Source: Linum tenue
Taxonomy: Eukaryota; Streptophyta; Magnoliopsida; Malpighiales; Linaceae
Assembly (NCBI GenBank): GCA_946122785.1
Contig: CAMGYJ010000006.1
Span: 47,202,066 to 47,266,065 of the forward strand
Reading direction: 5' to 3'
DNA: 64,000 nt
Shown here piece by piece: positions 55,537 to 64,000 of the stretch. Both the position numbers and the translations under genes were made by a program. The notes under the pieces are model-generated. The model was not told the DNA's origin, made no database searches, and saw only the letters and a list, made by a program, of their open reading frames with translations. Within the stretch, counting starts at the first letter, position 1. Each line of letters starts with the position of its first letter.

Positions 55537-56527
55537 ATGGTTGACTTGATGCATCATTACATCCACTATCTGGTGGATCACCCCGTCTATTGGGACAGAT
55601 ACGATTCAGGAGGAATAGGGATATTGGGCCCCATTGGCGCCTCCATCCAAACATTTTCCATAGTCGTGCTTAATTTCAGCAGCCATTACTCACCCACATT
55701 GGTGTCAGCTCCTCGACCTTGTGGAACATATTTATTAGGATATATGCTTTGAGTTATACTCCACATTCGTGCATGAGAAGCGCAGAAGACGGCGCAACCC
55801 TCCGTATGTGGAATTCATGTTGCGAGGAGTCCAACACACCATCGAATATGATACTCCGCCTTGGGCCTTGGGACTCCACACGAGATCATGCAGTGAAGGA
55901 GCGTGCAAACACCCGAGATGTGAATCCGCAACAGGTTTATGATGCAATTTGCCTGTCAGAAGATAGAGATCACTACTTTCATGCGGGCAAACTAGCGCGA
56001 CACAGTTCACCCCCAGTGGAGGATCCTTTACATGCTTCTGACCAACTCAGGGGTCCCGAGTCTCCCAGTTAGGGGACAGGTCACCCTACGAGTGATGGTG
56101 GGCTGCACATGATGAGTCGGCCCTGAGAGCCTCTCCACCTGAATCAGTCATGGCAAATTCTTTCTCGAGGATTTTGAGCCGCCTACGAGTCTACACCGTG
56201 CATTTCGGCCCCATCATCACTCGACTCGCCCGATACTTTGGGGTGGACACCATTTGCACTGAGGTGGGGCGGACAGAGATTTCCCTGGTGGAGACACTCC
56301 ACCACATGAGACTGGTCCACCTTGATAGAGTAATTGAGTACATCGATGGCCTTGGTCCATCTGCCATGTTCAGACAGTGGTGGGGGAGGCTCCAGAGCCA
56401 GCCAGGAGAGCTCCACCACCACAAAGCCGACGTGGTCACGCTGGTGCTTCATCATCGTCCGGAGCCGGAACTTCTTCCATGGGAACCATTTCACCGGTGT
56501 TTCATCCTAGATCGCTCAAGAGCCTAA
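55537..56527 (+). pseudogene. ORF2 of element D, broken
   Basis: ATG at 55537 (MVDLMHHYIHYLVDHPVYWDRYDSGGIG..., close to A's MVDTDHEYIHYLVNH). The middle is frame-shifted: a GVQHTIEYDT segment near 55820 matches the LGG core. A clean C-terminal stretch at 56150-56527 reads VYTVHFGPIITRLARYFGVDTICTEVGRTEISLVETLHHMRLVHLDRVIEYIDGLGPSAMFRQWWG, the best copy of the 'GPIITRLARYFGV' block here. The stop after DRSRA may be premature. Same family as ORF2 of A, E and G. Confidence 0.68.
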
Positions 56528-56933
56528 TGACAAGCGACATTCCCATCGCTTGACGGATGAGCTTGGCCGAGCTTAGGGCATCGTTGTTCAAGACCTTGAG
56601 TGGCAACCTTCACCTCCTCGCTAGGGGTAGTCATCACTTGAGTTCCATGTTGGCAACGTAGTACCTCCACTTTCTTTCTCTCAACTTCGACTGTACACTT
56701 AAATTTGTTATTTTTGTGTGTTGCACTAGTACTATTGTGTTGCTTTTCTTTTTCATGTGAAGTACGTGTAGATATTGTGATTGTGTAGCCTTGTGCGAGT
56801 ATGTGTTTGTGTTTATTTCCGTGTGAAGCTCTCTATCCCTCTATACTGGCCATCTCTAGTCCAACATTCACTTGGCAATGACTCGGTAACTTCGTTCCAC
56901 CCTTATTCTTGCTTCATTGAAGACAATGTCATG

Positions 56934-56944
56934 GTAGTGTGGGG
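56934..56944 (+). other. Post-ORF2 polypurine-like tract (element D), decayed
   Basis: GTAGTGTGGGG after 'gaagacaatgtcat', in the same context as 31121 and 36822. Confidence 0.5.
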
Positions 56945-57200
56945 TTTGTTTACATATATTGGTGATTGGTGTGTGAATAATGAGTGTGAATGGCCTATTT
57001 GAATGCGTTACAGCCTTGTGAATGCCAAATTCCTACAATTTGAGGCCTTCCAAGCACTTGTGCGTAAATGATTGATTTATGGAAGATAGATTATGGCTTG
57101 AAATTGAAAATTTTAGGGGTTTCAATCACAATTTGTCCCAAGCACGATTTTTCTCAGTGTAATTTTGATTGTATAATGATTATGATGGTTTGCAATATAG

Positions 57201-58645
57201 TGATTCGAGCTCATTTGTACAGTTTTTATCCCCGATTTGCTTAGTCATTTGAGGCATTTTTACTCCGGGGGGTTTGGTTTTACAATGGGTTTTGCCTCTT
57301 TTTGGTGTTTTTTCAGACTATGGCAGGTGGAACTAACCCTCGAGTCGAAAGTTGGACGAAAGGGCAAAAATCAAGTCAAAGGGTGGAAGCAGCAGCAGAT
57401 CGCGGTGGAAGCTGTGTGTTCATGGTCACTAAGACCGTGAACTGGAACCGCGAGCCGTGAACCGCTAGGCTTCCAGAGTATAAATCACTTTCTCTAGACC
57501 CAAGCGAGTTCACGGTATTGCCCGTGAACTGGACTTAGTGATGCGGCACATTTTGACTTGAGATCACGGACCGTGATCTCAAGTCAAAACCCGTCGCATC
57601 ACTAAGCTCGCGGCCATGAACTGGGACCGTGATCTGAGCCCGATCTGAGTATAAAGGAGGTTGAGCTGAAGGAGAAAAGGGAGAGAGATCTAGTGTCAGA
57701 AAATTCTTCCTCTTCAGATTTCTAGAGTGAGAAAGTGACAAACCAAAGAAGAGGAGAAGCTAGGGTTTCATCTTCAAGCAAGTATTTGGGAATTCCTCAC
57801 CTAAAGGAGGATCTCTTCAACACAAGGAGCAAGGTTATCATCTCCATGATAGTTTTCCTTATTCTCTCTTGTGTTTTCCCTTATCCTAGCATGGAGTAGT
57901 CCCTTCTTTCACTAGGGTGCTTGTAAACCCTAGCTACAATTATGTGAATGCTTGCATGGTTTGAATGATTTGTGTGTGGATATGTTTAATGTAAATGTGG
58001 AGGCATTTTTATGAAAGATTGTTTTGTGTGTTTGTCTATCAACCTATTTGCCATTCTAACCTAGGTAGAGAGAAAACTCCCTTTCTTTGAAAGAGGCTTG
58101 CAAAGCTGGGTTTTCTTGGGAAATTCATTGTCTCCTATCTAGGTTAATGTAGGGCAACCATCTTAGTTTGTATTAGCACCTAGGGTTGGTTGTAATTGGT
58201 CGTCCGAACTCTGATTCGAGGGTGAAGTCTTGGCAACCCTTAGTCGATAGGTCGAGAGAGTCACTTTGGTGGCTTGAATCGAATTCCCGTGACCTAGAGA
58301 CCAAAGAGTGGAGTTTGGCTACTTGTTGCACTTCCCTACAGTTTACAACCACCTTACCACACGTGACCATTTGATTCGACAAGTCATAATTGTTAGCTAG
58401 GGGGAGCAACACACTGGTGAAGCCTTCTCAATTAGTGTCAAATCCATTTACTTTTCCAAACGTTTTAGCCATAGATTGTTGTTTTCACCAAAAGCCAATC
58501 TCTAGATAATGTTACAAACAATCGAAGTAGGGGTACATGAACCGGCCCGAGTCGACATTTAAACATACTTGCCCTATATTGCACCCAATTGAGGTTTATA
58601 CTTGGGCCTTAATTGGGAGTTTTATTATGGTATTCGGGGCAAGTC
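57201..58645 (+). repeat. Solo LTR1 with target duplication TATAG
   Basis: 1,445 bp, TGATTCGAGC...GGGCAAGTCA, flanked by perfect TATAG (57196-57200 and 58646-58650). No purine tract before it and no primer site after it, so it is not the 3' LTR of D. U3 contains a 73-bp near-perfect palindrome at 57534-57606. TATAAAG at 57650-57656. Confidence 0.9.
57534..57606. repeat. 73-bp near-perfect palindrome in LTR1 U3
   Basis: Arms of about 36 bp centred on CACGGACCGTG near 57570. Only the short block GGCAC against CCCGT near the outer third is mismatched. It could extrude as a cruciform or fold as RNA if transcribed. Confidence 0.85.
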
Positions 58646-58650
58646 ATATA

Positions 58651-59498
58651 GGGAATAGTGTGGTGCTACAAAAATGCTTGATAAGGAGTGGCTTTACTTT
58701 GATTTCCTCTCTTGTGTGAAAGTGTTTGTTATGGAGGTAAGGACATGTGTGTGGGACTCTCCAATTATGAACTCCAAAAGGTTTTGCAAAAGGTGCTCCA
58801 ATTTGGAAAAAAATCTTTTTCAAAAAATGAAGTTATCATGTGAGAGGCAACCAGGCATAGTTTTTGAGTTAATTCGTTGAAGGGCCTTTCTCTCGGTCCA
58901 CAGTGCTATTTGAGGGTGTGTTTGGGGTCGGATAGCTTTCTAGCGTCCTGATAATCTTTTACTACCTTCCATCCTCTAAAGAACTCTCCTCCTCACGGAC
59001 TGGTATGATAATGAGAGAGTGTGCCTTTAAGCGAGTCAAGAGACCTCGGCTCTCATTGGTACCCAAAATGTATGCCAACCCATATGTTGTTGAAACATGG
59101 AGTGCATTTTGGGAAGTGGTACTTAGGAAATTATCAGACCATCATGTTCCCCACATGGGGCTGAGATTGGGAAGGCAATGTACTTTTGCTCTTGGTTGTG
59201 AGTGAGAGATTCCTTAGTTTCAAAATTTGCAAAGTGTGGTGCCAAGTTTAGTTGAGGCTCGAAAAGTTGAGTCCTCTTTTGAAAAGTGGGAGCACCGCCA
59301 TGGAGTCCTTTGAGACATGTTTTCTATGAGTCCCCCTGTGCACACTTGAAGTGTCTAGACCTTCTTAGTTAACAACGTCCTCAACCAAGAGTGTCAATGG
59401 CACGAACAGATTGAAGTAAAGTTCACCCGACTTTGAATCCTTTTGTCCTACAAGTTTTACCGGTTTGAGTAAGTTTTCTTGGGGACAAGCAAATGTTC
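58651..59498 (+). other. 3' non-coding region of element D
   Basis: Resumes after the solo LTR. No recognisable protein. Ends with 'tcttggggacaagcaaatg', shared with the pre-tract regions at 258 and 41551. Confidence 0.65.
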
Positions 59499-59512
59499 AA
59501 GTGTGGGGAGTT
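59499..59512 (+). other. Polypurine tract of element D
   Basis: CAAGTGTGGGGAGTT directly before the LTR start TGATTTGGG. Confidence 0.75.
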
Positions 59513-60290
59513 TGATTTGGGATATATTAAACACATTTTACCCCTTTCTTTGTGACATTTGATGTGTTTGCACCTCCCTTTGACCTATTTTACGCTAGGT
59601 ATTTGCTTGTTTAGGCATGTTTCAGACCTTAGCAGTAGAATTGGCATCGGGATATAAAGTCGGACAAAAGGGGGCAATAAGGGATCAAAATGGACAAAAA
59701 TGCAAGGATCACGACTAGAGGAGATTATCACGGGAAGCAACCGTGAAATGGACGTCCATACCGTGAAAACTGCACAATTCCATGAGACTTTGTGTAGTTT
59801 GACGGTCTTATCGAGATCATGGCCCCCAGCCGTGATGTTAATACTCAAACCGTGAAGCCTGCAATTCATCCAAATCCCTTTAAGCAGTTTGCCGGCATAG
59901 CAATTATCATGGTCTCCAGCCCGTGAAATCGGCAACCAGATCATGAAACATGTTACAGAAATGGTGCATTTTGCACTGAGATCACAGTTTCAGTACATAC
60001 TTCACGGGGGGAAGTGAGACCGTGATATGAACACTCGGGAGCTATATAAAGGAGAGTGAGCTAAAAGAAAAGAAGAGAGGTGTATAGAAAGAGTGAAGGG
60101 TTCTTCTTCAAGTTTAGAGAGAGAAAACTTCAAGCAAGAAAGGAAATGAGGTGAAATGGACCTACCCAAGGATTGTTTCAAGAATCTAGGAAGAGGGAGA
60201 ATCACTTTGCTATAGATTTTTCCTCTATCTTAGTTCAATAGTTGTTTAGGGGAAGACTTCTTGACAACGAAGGTGCTAGACCATGATGAG
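59513..60290 (+). repeat. LTR1, 3' LTR of element D, truncated
   Basis: U3 with TCACGG/CCGTGA sites (59707-60030), TATATAAAGG near 60042, then leader. Homology ends near 60290, about 60 bp before an inverted LTR1 starts. Confidence 0.75.
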
Positions 60291-60609
60291 TCGTGAATTA
60301 AAGAGAAAGACTTGATCCCCGAGTGAAAACTCCTTATTGCAAATACGGTTATTGACTCGCACGAAACTACACCACAATAAAATCCCAACTAGAACCCAAT
60401 TTTTTAAACTCTAATCAGGTGCAGTATAGGGCAAGCATTTAGATATCGACCCGGGCTGGTCCGTCTACCCCTACTTCAGTTGTTGAAATCATTATCTAGC
60501 AACAAAAATTTGGTTTAAAGGTTTGCTAATTGAAATGAAAGAAAATAAAGGTAAATGATTTTGATAACTCTTTGGCGGAAAGATCACTCGGGTGTCGCTT
60601 CCCCCTAAC

Positions 60610-60982
60610 TATGAGAAACATAATTGTTGAGAGTCTATTTGTTATTTACGTATTATTCGGATATTGTCGGGTAGGGGAATTGTGAGGGTTCATTCGGTTA
60701 GGTTAATTATTCGGGTAGTAAACAGTAATTAGTCGGGCTATATATATATGATGCTATGTTAGGGCAAGGGCAAGCAATAATACAGAAATTGTTCCCAACT
60801 CTCTCTCTCTCACCTCACCTTGGCCGACCCCTCCCTTCCCTCTCACCATCGGCGGCTCCCAACTCGGGAACCCGATTCTGCTCTCTCTCTCATCCCCAAA
60901 TTCCCCTTCTTTCTCACCTAAATTCCCCAATCCCTAATTCGTTTAATCCCTAAATCGCACGCCTATATTCGTGGTTCTCACA
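60610..60982 (+). repeat. 5' LTR of element C
   Basis: 373 bp, TATGAGAA...TTCTCACA; the second base differs from the 3' LTR (TGTGAGAA). TATATATATATG at about 60739 is the likely TATA region, followed by a CT-rich leader. Confidence 0.92.
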
Positions 60983-60983
60983 G

Positions 60984-60996
60984 TGGTATCAGAGCC
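60984..60996 (+). other. Primer binding site, initiator tRNA-Met (element C)
   Basis: TGGTATCAGAGCC, one base after the LTR. Confidence 0.93.
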
Positions 60997-61033
60997 TGGC
61001 TGGCGTGTTGATTATTGAGCTGCAGGAGTTGAG

Positions 61034-63199
61034 ATGTCGAACATGGACAAACCGCAACAACAGAAACAGAGTAAGGAGAACGTAACTGTGAAGGACATCA
61101 CGAATAACAAGTATGACGCGATTTTAACGACGCTGGAGAGCCTAACAGAGTCCACAGAACGTGCTGCTGCTGCTTCACGAGACTCGACCGAAGCCCTAGA
61201 GGCGCTGGGGGGGCGGATTACCTCCTCGATCGAGGAGATGGGTACAACAATGACAGAGAAGCTGTGCAAGGCCCTGGCTGACACCATGAAAGAGGTCTTG
61301 ATCGGAGTGTTTCAGGGCAAGGAGCCAACCCCAGGAAATCGACCAGAGGCGGTGGAGAAGATGGCAGAGGCGGTAGCTGGGGCGGCCGCGAAGAAGGAGG
61401 TTGGCCCGCTAGGAGCGGCGGCGGGCATGGGCGGGGGCAAGGTCGGGAGCGCGGCGAGCGCCTCGGCGGTGGCGGCGGCCTTAACGGGAGCCGCGGCAGG
61501 GGCCACGGGCGGCAGCGGCGAAACCGCAGGGGCTTCAGGCGGCAGGGAGGCCGCGGCGCCGGGCGATGCGACCGGCGGTGGGGGGCAGAGGGTGATGGCG
61601 GCAAGGCCGCCAGGGCTGACCAAGAGAGGAGGCTACCATTCCGACGGGCCTAGACCAGTCGGGGGAGCGGGCAGGGGAGATCGGTCCGCGCCAGTCTTCA
61701 GTGGGCCGGGCCTGCTTCCTGCTCCTACGGCCCAAGAAATCGCGGAGGCCCGCAGAAAGAAGAAGGTGGTGGAGTTCGAAGAATTGGGCCCGGACTATGA
61801 GGAGATGAGCTTCGCGGACCAGGAGGAGTGGGAGATGGGCCCTGGGCCGGATGGGCCCGATCAGAATTGGGTGACTGAACCCATGCTGGACCAGACCGGT
61901 AGACCGGTTGGGTTATTAGCCGGCCGAACCAGTTACGGTCGGACCGGGATCGGTCGAACCGAAGCGGGTTGGCCCGAACCTAGCCGAACCGGTTCGAACC
62001 GGGTCGACCCGGGCCGCGGGCCGGCGGGCAGCGGCGGTTATGGGCCGGGAGGTGGGCCGGTACGCGAGAGACCGGGTCCCGAGGCTGGTTACCCGCCCTG
62101 GGGCACTCCACGGGCCAATGGCGGCCGACCGGGGCACAGGATGGAGGAAGGGCAAGGATCCGGAGTTAAGACCGGGGGCGGGGAGGAATATCAGCAGGAA
62201 ATGGACGACTGGGCCTACTCGGGGAGGCCGAACGTGGATCCGGAGTACCGACATCACGGCCCGGGTCACGCGATGCAGCCATCAGGCAGTAACAGGTACG
62301 GATACAGTAACCCTCTGTATGTCTATGAGGATGAACTGGTGTTCAGAGCTAAACCTCCGGTTATTGAGTTTCCGAAATTTGATGGCACTGGTGATGTGGG
62401 ATTGTGGTTGTATGCGGCGGAGAGGTGGTTTAGGAATCACCCGATCAGAGAGGAAAGGAAGGCGCATCTGGCGTCCTTCTATTTGGAGGGGGATGCCCTC
62501 CAGTGGTGGGAGTGGATAGAGCGGGCATATGCTGCAGCAGGTGAGAGGATTTCATGGGCTCGGTTCCAGGATGAGCTCAGGTACCAGTTTGGCAGGGCGG
62601 AAGGCTGGGCACCGGAGCAGCTGGCCAAACTTAAACAAACAGGGTCAGTCGCGGAGTATCGAGCGGAGTTCTTGAAGCTGGGAAATCAATGCAAGGAGAT
62701 GACCGAAGAAACACTGGTGGGGTTGTGCATGGCGGGCCTGAGGCCCGAGCTGGCCACTGCGGTCAAGGTCTTCGAACCGGAATCTCTCCGGGTGGCTTTC
62801 AGGATTGCAGGGCGGAAGGAAGAGGAGCTAGCAAGCTGGAGATCCTCTGTGGGCAGAATGCAGAAGGCTAGTGGTGGAGTAAGTGGCGACGCAGGTACTG
62901 GGGCGGGAGCACCAGCGGCGGCAGCAAGCCCTCCGGCGGCGGGAACCACTGTCGGAACGCGATTTCCGGCCAGAGCACCACCGCGCGGGTTCGTGAGGCT
63001 GACTCAGGCGGAGATGGACCAGAAACGCCGAGACGGAAGCTGCTTCAACTGTGATGAGAGGTATACTGTGGGCCACCAGTGCACCAAAAGTCACCTAATG
63101 CTGCTGGTCGGAAATTGGGAGGATGAAGGCGAGGAAATGGAGCTGGGTGCTGATGGAGAGGACAAGAAGGAGGACGACAAGGTCCATGGGCCACCTTGA
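61034..63199 (+). CDS. gag: Gag polyprotein of element C (Ty3/gypsy type)
   Basis: 721 aa, ATG at 61034 in GAGATGTCG, 37 bp after the primer site; intact. Residues 1-100 are helical and charged (ILTTLESLTESTERAAAASRDS...IEEMGTTMTEKLCKALADTM), probably a coiled coil. Residues 105-200 are Ala/Gly low complexity. Residues 200-430 are Gly/Arg/Pro-rich with an acidic patch (EELGPDYEEMSFADQEEWE). The retrotransposon gag capsid domain spans about 441-597 (PPVIEFPKFDGTGDVGLWLYAAERWF, FYLEGDALQWWEWIE, RISWARFQDELRYQFG, SVAEYRAEFLKLGNQ, GLCMAGLRPELATAV). A zinc-knuckle variant at 670-683 reads CFNCDERYTVGHQC (Cys, Cys, His, Cys). An acidic tail ends DKVHGPP. The expected role is particle assembly and RNA binding. 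The N-terminal extension is long for the family. The frame stops before the protease position. Confidence 0.92.
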   Translation: MSNMDKPQQQKQSKENVTVKDITNNKYDAILTTLESLTESTERAAAASRDSTEALEALGGRITSSIEEMGTTMTEKLCKALADTMKEVLIGVFQGKEPTPGNRPEAVEKMAEAVAGAAAKKEVGPLGAAAGMGGGKVGSAASASAVAAALTGAAAGATGGSGETAGASGGREAAAPGDATGGGGQRVMAARPPGLTKRGGYHSDGPRPVGGAGRGDRSAPVFSGPGLLPAPTAQEIAEARRKKKVVEFEELGPDYEEMSFADQEEWEMGPGPDGPDQNWVTEPMLDQTGRPVGLLAGRTSYGRTGIGRTEAGWPEPSRTGSNRVDPGRGPAGSGGYGPGGGPVRERPGPEAGYPPWGTPRANGGRPGHRMEEGQGSGVKTGGGEEYQQEMDDWAYSGRPNVDPEYRHHGPGHAMQPSGSNRYGYSNPLYVYEDELVFRAKPPVIEFPKFDGTGDVGLWLYAAERWFRNHPIREERKAHLASFYLEGDALQWWEWIERAYAAAGERISWARFQDELRYQFGRAEGWAPEQLAKLKQTGSVAEYRAEFLKLGNQCKEMTEETLVGLCMAGLRPELATAVKVFEPESLRVAFRIAGRKEEELASWRSSVGRMQKASGGVSGDAGTGAGAPAAAASPPAAGTTVGTRFPARAPPRGFVRLTQAEMDQKRRDGSCFNCDERYTVGHQCTKSHLMLLVGNWEDEGEEMELGADGEDKKEDDKVHGPP

Positions 63200-63212
63200 G
63201 GGCAAGGTGGGT

Positions 63213-63228
63213 TTCAAGGGGGATGGAT
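63213..63228 (+). other. Polypurine tract of element C
   Basis: TTCAAGGGGGATGGAT just before the 3' LTR, in the context 'ccttgagggcaaggtgggtt' common to iMet-primed Ty3/gypsy elements and shared with element B. Confidence 0.8.
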
Positions 63229-63601
63229 TGTGAGAAACGTAATTGTTGAGAGTCTATTTGTTATTTACGTATTATTCGGATATTGTCGGGTAGGGGAATT
63301 GTGAGGGTTCATTCGGTTAGGTTAATTATTCGGATAGTAAACAGTAATTAGTCGGGCTATATATATATGATGTTATGTTAGGTCAAGGGCAAGCAATAAT
63401 ACAGAAATTGTTCCCAACTCTCTCTCTCTCACCTCACCTTGGCCAACCCCTCCCTTCCCTCTCACCATCGGCGGCTCCCAACTCGGGAACCCGATTCTGC
63501 TCTCTCTCTCATCCCCAAAAGCCCCTTCTTTCTCACCTAAATTCCCCAATCCCTAATTCGTTTAATCCCTAAATCGCACGCCTAGATCCGTGGTTCTCAC
63601 A
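63229..63601 (+). repeat. 3' LTR of element C
   Basis: 373 bp, TGTGAGAA...TTCTCACA, followed by the target duplication CTAAC. Confidence 0.93.
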
Positions 63602-64000
63602 CTAACCGCTACCATGTTATGTCAATTGGAACGATTGCTTTGGGCACGGTAATCATGAACCGGAGAGGGATGCATATGTGGGCGGGGACCAGAATCTCAA
63701 TTGCTAAACCGTGGTAAGCATGAAAGGCCGTGTCACTTGACCCTCTCGGTTTAGACAATCCGTAGTTGACTTACTCCCTCACTCAACTTTAAGGTCGTAC
63801 GGCTTAATCACGATTAACCGATTTGCTTAACTCAACATTAAGGGTTTCCCTAACTTAACCTGGATTAGGTGGCTTAGAAAGCAGAAGGAAAACCAACTCG
63901 ATTGAGTCTCCCTTGGAAGGGGGATTTTCCTCTCTAATCTAGGTTAAGGTGGCTAAATAGATTGCTAGCACCGACATGCACAAACCTAAGGGTGCTATGC

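Larger units (their letters stand above)
41585..60290 (+). mobile_element. Element D: non-autonomous Athila-like (LTR1) retrotransposon, heavily interrupted
   Basis: Order: LTR1, primer site, gag (43082-44457), LTR3 insertion (44463-52158), gag (52164-52475), LTR2 fragment, gag-protease (53048-54231), hairpin, promoter-like block, ORF2 (55537-56527), purine tract, solo LTR1 insertion, 3' internal region, purine tract, truncated 3' LTR1 (59513 to about 60290). No polymerase or integrase. Confidence 0.82.
60610..63601 (+). mobile_element. Element C: intact gag-only LTR retrotransposon (TR-GAG type)
   Basis: 2,992 bp with perfect 5-bp target duplication CTAAC (60605-60609 and 63602-63606), two 373-bp LTRs, initiator tRNA-Met primer site, one uninterrupted 721-codon gag and a purine tract. 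No protease, reverse transcriptase or integrase. I count ten differences between the LTRs (about 97% identical), so insertion was fairly recent. This is the youngest complete unit in the window. It must rely on enzymes from an autonomous Ty3/gypsy element. Confidence 0.93.
60353..64000 (-). repeat. LTR1 on the minus strand, running off the window, split by element C
   Basis: Starts TGACTCGCACG (complement of the LTR end CGAGTCA). It continues after element C at 63607 ('cgctaccatg') and reaches the 31-bp repeat at the window edge. Its body, if any, lies beyond 64000. Confidence 0.8.

Noticed and set aside
57201..58645. 3' LTR of element D
   Set aside because: It has its own perfect TATAG duplication and no purine tract before it. 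D continues to a proper tract and LTR at 59499-59513.
61218..61604. Proline/arginine-rich minus-strand frames over element C
   Set aside because: They are antisense to the Ala/Gly-rich part of an intact gag; GC-rich DNA keeps the other frames open.

Overview
This window is plant (angiosperm) nuclear DNA made almost entirely of nested LTR retrotransposons. It looks like pericentromeric or other repeat-rich heterochromatin. I see no convincing host gene, no structural RNA gene and no CRISPR array. The plant assignment rests on Athila-type Ty3/gypsy gag-protease domains, primer sites matching plant tRNA-Asp and initiator tRNA-Met, and plant-style hAT, Mutator-like and CACTA remnants. I cannot name the species.

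Four LTR families recur. LTR1 (about 1.4 kb, starts TGATTTGGGCC or TGATTCGAG, ends GAGTCA) carries arrays of TTCACGGTC/GACCGTGAA inverted repeats before its TATA box. LTR2 (about 1.4 kb, starts TGATAACAC) has the same layout but uses GTTACGGTC/GACCGTAAC. LTR3 (about 2.2 kb, starts TGTAACA) carries a short repeat around GGCGATACGTAACGCAG. LTR4 is seen once.

Layout. 1-1723: end of a plus-strand LTR1 element. 1760-12525: minus-strand LTR1 element A, whose 3' LTR faces the preceding LTR tail to tail. 12526-25565: mosaic of decayed minus and plus fragments, including a solo LTR2. 25566-42942: plus-strand LTR1 element E, split by LTR2 element G (31851-40821, duplication AGTAC), which holds a solo LTR3 with a copia-like solo LTR inside it. 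41585 to about 60290: plus-strand LTR1 element D, which shares its 5' LTR with E. D is interrupted by an LTR3 insertion (44463-52158, duplication CAACA; itself holding an iMet-primed element, a MULE, an LTR1 fragment and a solo LTR1 with a hAT MITE), by an LTR2 fragment and by a solo LTR1 (57201-58645, duplication TATAG). 60353-64000: a minus-strand LTR1 containing a complete 2,992-bp gag-only element C (duplication CTAAC), the youngest and best preserved unit here.

The main biological point is the architecture of A, D and E. Each runs LTR, tRNA-Asp primer site, gag, aspartic protease, then with no reverse transcriptase, RNase H or integrase straight into a conserved small hairpin. A promoter-like block follows, then a purine tract, then a second reading frame (ORF2, Athila/plant-transposon-protein type), further purine tracts and the 3' LTR. 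The promoter-like block repeats the palindrome-plus-TATA layout of the family's own LTR. LTR2 element G shows the same pattern with its own palindrome sequence. All gag-pro and ORF2 copies are broken by stops and frameshifts. If mobile in the past, these elements must have borrowed polymerase and integrase from autonomous relatives.
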